Below, one piece after another: positions 5,479-7,251 of a stretch of 7,251 bases of DNA. The notes beneath the pieces were generated by a model. It made no database searches. It saw nothing but the letters and a program-made list of their open reading frames with translations, and was not told the DNA's origin. Position numbers and translations under genes: made by a program. Numbering within the stretch: position 1 is the stretch's first letter; every line of letters starts with the position of its first letter. Origin of the DNA: an uncultured Ruminococcus sp. Its GTDB lineage: Bacteria > Bacillota > Clostridia > Oscillospirales > Ruminococcaceae. The stretch spans positions 1 through 7,251 of the forward strand of contig CAMNMO010000140.1 of the NCBI GenBank assembly GCA_946544695.1. The letters are read 5' to 3'.

Positions 5479-6228
5479 TTACTTTGCCTTACCCTGATTT
5501 GCCACGCTGTTCATTTTTGCAGCCAGCTCATCGGGGTCGCACAGATACTCCTTGCTTATCACCTTGAGGTCATCATCGAACTCATAGACCAGCGGGACAG
5601 CAGTGGGTATGTTGACACTAACTATCTCCTCGTCGCTGAGACCGTCAAAGAACTTCACCAGTGCTCTCAGGCTGTTTCCGTGAGCCGCTATAACGACCCT
5701 TTTGCCCGCCTTCATCTTAGGAGCGATCTCCTTCTCAAAATAGGGCACAGCTCTTGCAATGGTATCTTTGAGGCTCTCCTGCAAAGGCAGCTCTGCGGGA
5801 TCTTCCTCACGGTACTTGGGATCCTTTCTCGGGTTCCTCTCGTCGTCCTCCTCCAGCGCCATGGGCGGGATATCAAAGGAACGTCTCCAGATCTTCACCT
5901 GCTCCTCGCCGTACTTAGCAGCGGTCTCGCTCTTGTTCAGACCCTGAAGTGCGCCGTAGTGTCTTTCATTGAGCCTCCAGCTCTTAACTACGGGCAGCCA
6001 TTCCCTGTCCATCTCAGCCAGTACATTATTGAGCGTGTGTATAGCTCTCTTCAGGTAAGATGTGTAGCAGATATCGAAGTCAAAGCCTGCTTCTTTCAGC
6101 ACTCTGCCTGCCTTCTTAGCTTCCTCCTTGCCCGCATCGCTCAGCTCAACATCGGTCCAGCCCGTGAACTTGTTCTCCTTGTTCCACTCGCTTTCGCCGT
6201 GACGGATAAGTACCAGTTTCATGCTCAT
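5479..6228 (-). CDS. gpmA: 2,3-bisphosphoglycerate-dependent phosphoglycerate mutase
   Basis: GpmA interconverts 3- and 2-phosphoglycerate in the cytosol through a phosphohistidine intermediate that must be primed by 2,3-bisphosphoglycerate. The 249 residues match the bacterial dPGM length (about 228-250). The histidine-phosphatase signature LIRHGES carries catalytic His10 with Arg9. ENKFTGWTDVELS (18-30) is the dPGM-specific substrate loop. Glu88 in LNERHYGALQGLNK is the proton donor and His183 in AAHGNSLRAL the second catalytic histidine. The full dPGM features, rather than generic phosphatase ones, support the mutase call. The start is ATG 6228 with GAAAGGA 9 nt upstream; ATG two codons later would be 15 nt away. 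It sits immediately upstream of gpmI, the non-homologous enzyme for the same step, behind a membrane protein gene and tpiA. An extended -10 promoter about 60 nt upstream may give it its own transcript. Confidence 0.97.
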   Translation of the reverse strand: MSMKLVLIRHGESEWNKENKFTGWTDVELSDAGKEEAKKAGRVLKEAGFDFDICYTSYLKRAIHTLNNVLAEMDREWLPVVKSWRLNERHYGALQGLNKSETAAKYGEEQVKIWRRSFDIPPMALEEDDERNPRKDPKYREEDPAELPLQESLKDTIARAVPYFEKEIAPKMKAGKRVVIAAHGNSLRALVKFFDGLSDEEIVSVNIPTAVPLVYEFDDDLKVISKEYLCDPDELAAKMNSVANQGKAK

Positions 6229-6237
6229 ATTTAATTG

Positions 6238-6244
6238 TCCTTTC
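6238..6244 (-). promoter_or_regulatory. Ribosome binding site of gpmA
   Basis: GAAAGGA lies 9 nt before ATG 6228, favouring the first of two closely spaced ATGs. Confidence 0.7.
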
Positions 6245-6251
6245 GTTTATA

Positions 6252-6280
6252 CCCCCTGTCCACGCATGAAGGACACAGGA
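6252..6280 (-). promoter_or_regulatory. Hairpin in the gpmA leader
   Basis: On the minus strand CCTGTGTCC and GGACAGG pair as a 7-bp stem with a 2-nt bulge and a loop of about 9 nt, just before the gpmA ribosome binding site. No U-run follows, so it is not a terminator. It would form the first structure of the gpmA transcript if the promoter at 6289-6297 is used. Confidence 0.4.
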
Positions 6281-6288
6281 TATACTTA

Positions 6289-6297
6289 TTTATAACA
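6289..6297 (-). promoter_or_regulatory. Possible extended -10 promoter of gpmA
   Basis: TGTTATAAA on the minus strand fits the extended -10 pattern TGnTATAAT with one mismatch. I see no good -35 at 16-18 bp upstream, which is tolerated by extended -10 promoters. The start would be near 6282, giving a leader of about 54 nt. It lies after the terminator that follows the membrane protein gene, where a promoter is needed. Confidence 0.45.
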
Positions 6298-6391
6298 AAA
6301 GCCTTAGCTTCTATTACCGAAATCAAATAAGATAGATGCCGACATGCATCCCAAAGTGCATAGCCCGGAACTTCATGCCGTTTTATTATGT

Positions 6392-6422
6392 AAAAAGACC
6401 TCCGACAGCACTGCCGTCAGCC
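6392..6422 (-). terminator. Probable Rho-independent terminator after the membrane protein gene
   Basis: On the minus strand CGGCA, loop GTGC, TGTCG form the core stem (one G-U pair). A tandem G-A mismatch and a weaker outer helix (GGCT with GGTC) extend it, and TCTTTTTACA follows. The stem is imperfect, so some read-through into gpmA is plausible. Confidence 0.55.
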
Positions 6423-6440
6423 TTTATACCTTACGCAGTA

Positions 6441-6935
6441 TCAGTCAAGATCTGCGTGCTTCTGTCTTGCCACAGCGTAAGCCATGAGCAGCAGAATGAA
6501 TGCCGCTATATTTGCCCAGCCGCAATACTGCATCACCTTGAAATTCATCGCATGGAATACCAATGCTTCCGAACCCTCACGGGCAAGGATCACCTGAGTT
6601 CTGCCATACATATAGGTGTAGACCACCTGACTGACAGGCAGCAGCAGGAAGGTTATAACGCCAAGTATCAGCGGATCCGAGTCGTTGTCCATAACTATCT
6701 TCATTATGAACCACATTATAAAATATACCACCACACCGCCGTATATCGTTATGGCAAGCGCCATATTCGGGTCATTGTCGGGTATTTTGCTTATCGTTAA
6801 TCCGAACACGGACACCAGTGCTTTGGAATAAAACGATGGGCGGAAAATATATATCACCGTTATCAGCAGGAAATATATCTCCTCACAAACGATAGACATG
6901 GTCATCAGGCGCCTGATAAGTGTACTTCTCTTCAT
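6441..6935 (-). CDS. Unrecognised small membrane protein, four predicted transmembrane helices
   Basis: I do not recognise this 164-residue protein. It has four hydrophobic segments at about 12-31, 58-81, 88-108 and 137-155. A basic N-terminus (MKRSTLIRR) and a C-terminal tail containing RQKH suggest that both ends face the cytoplasm. The loop after helix 1 contains PDNDPN, the one after helix 2 MDNDSDP; the longest loop (109-136) lies between helices 3 and 4. There are no obvious catalytic or metal-binding motifs and no signal peptide. The start is ATG 6935 with AAAGGAA upstream (AGGA 12 nt away); Met11 and Met13 lack a site. It lies between tpiA and gpmA on the same strand, 329 nt after tpiA and behind a terminator, so the link to glycolysis is positional only. 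No clear promoter of its own is visible. Confidence 0.82.
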   Translation of the reverse strand: MKRSTLIRRLMTMSIVCEEIYFLLITVIYIFRPSFYSKALVSVFGLTISKIPDNDPNMALAITIYGGVVVYFIMWFIMKIVMDNDSDPLILGVITFLLLPVSQVVYTYMYGRTQVILAREGSEALVFHAMNFKVMQYCGWANIAAFILLLMAYAVARQKHADLD

Positions 6936-6946
6936 AAAGCTTCACG

Positions 6947-6953
6947 TTCCTTT
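6947..6953 (-). promoter_or_regulatory. Ribosome binding site of the membrane protein gene
   Basis: AAAGGAA on the minus strand is the only candidate upstream of ATG 6935; spacing from AGGA is 12 nt, slightly long, so translation may be modest. Confidence 0.5.
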
Positions 6954-7010
6954 GTAAAAGATGATTTCTTCCCCCAAAAGACATTTGCCGTTACCCCATG
7001 TTAAAGTACA

Positions 7011-7039
7011 ATAAGAAAACAGGGGCGTCAGGCGCCCCC
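7011..7039 (-). terminator. Rho-independent terminator after tpiA
   Basis: On the minus strand GGGGCG, loop CCTGA, CGCCCC (7038-7022) form a 6-bp all-GC stem followed by TGTTTTCTTATTG. It lies about 70 nt after the tpiA stop and separates tpiA from the membrane protein gene. Confidence 0.8.
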
Positions 7040-7108
7040 ATCTTCCAACGAAGCGAAAACTTCTCTGTATGCCCGCCCCTAAACACGAGACGGGTCAAAA
7101 TTCATATA

Positions 7109-7251
7109 TCAGCCGTTTACTGCTGCCTGAACTATGGTATTGAAGTCAGCAGCCTTCAGGGAAGCGCCGCCGATCAGACCGCCGTCAACGTTCTCCTTGG
7201 AAAGCAGTTCAGCAGCGTTGCCTGCGTTCATTGAACCGCCGTACTGGATAG
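7109..7251 (-). CDS. tpiA: Triosephosphate isomerase, C-terminal 46 residues (cut by the right edge)
   Basis: TpiA interconverts dihydroxyacetone phosphate and glyceraldehyde 3-phosphate in the cytosol. Only the C-terminal end is in the window. The first visible residues IQYGGSMNAGNAAELL contain the conserved YGGS phosphate-binding loop. GLIGGASL is the GGAS loop at the start of the last phosphate-binding strand. The final helix LKAADFNTIVQAA and a short tail ending in NG are typical of bacterial TpiA. The frame ends at TGA 7111-7109. The catalytic Lys, His and Glu lie upstream, outside the window. Its position upstream of gpmA and gpmI on the same strand fits a glycolytic gene cluster, and a terminator follows it. 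Confidence 0.95.
   Translation of the reverse strand, partial: IQYGGSMNAGNAAELLSKENVDGGLIGGASLKAADFNTIVQAAVNG

Noticed and set aside
3959..5497. Plus-strand open frame of 512 codons opposite gpmI
   Set aside because: Long antisense frames are common opposite genes with biased codon use. gpmI on the minus strand is complete with all active-site residues, and the plus frame shows no recognisable motif.
1..7251. CRISPR array, tRNA or rRNA gene, insertion sequence, toxin-antitoxin pair
   Set aside because: I found no regularly spaced repeats, no tRNA-like cloverleaf ends, no transposase frame and no terminal inverted repeats. The AbrB-like segment is part of the ATPase frame and not a separate antitoxin gene.

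Overview
The window looks like chromosomal DNA from a low-to-mid GC Firmicute, most likely a Ruminococcus-type member of the Oscillospiraceae. This is inferred from the GAAAGGA-type ribosome binding sites, the perfect sigma-A promoter, the Rho-independent terminators and the protein character; no marker gene proves it. All supported genes lie on the minus strand, so transcription runs from high to low coordinates. There are two blocks.

Block 1 (7251 down to about 3689) is lower and middle glycolysis. It starts with the C-terminus of triosephosphate isomerase (tpiA, cut by the right edge) and its terminator. Next come an unrecognised four-helix membrane protein, a cofactor-dependent phosphoglycerate mutase (gpmA) and directly behind it a cofactor-independent phosphoglycerate mutase (gpmI), closed by a strong terminator. 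The two mutases catalyse the same reaction, 3-phosphoglycerate to 2-phosphoglycerate, with unrelated folds and different chemistry; finding them in tandem is the most unusual thing in this block. A GC-rich hairpin without a U-tract sits between them.

The middle (about 3688 to 3132) is a non-coding gap of more than 500 bases. Its AT-rich upstream part carries inverted repeats and operator-like motifs. It then holds a perfect TTGACA-17-TATAAT promoter and an untranslated leader of about 188 nt with phased direct repeats.

Block 2 (3131 down to the left edge) is an ABC-transporter operon. Two different MacB/LolD-type ATPases overlap by a few bases, and the second carries a C-terminal domain that looks like an AbrB/SpoVT swapped hairpin. 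They are followed by the first 462 codons of a large secreted protein. It has a signal peptide and two beta-sandwich, carbohydrate-binding-like modules of the kind found at the front of very large sugar solute-binding proteins. The permease is not in the window and would be expected beyond position 1. Exporter-type ATPases together with a sugar-binding-like secreted protein and a DNA-binding-like domain make this the best candidate for an under-described system here.
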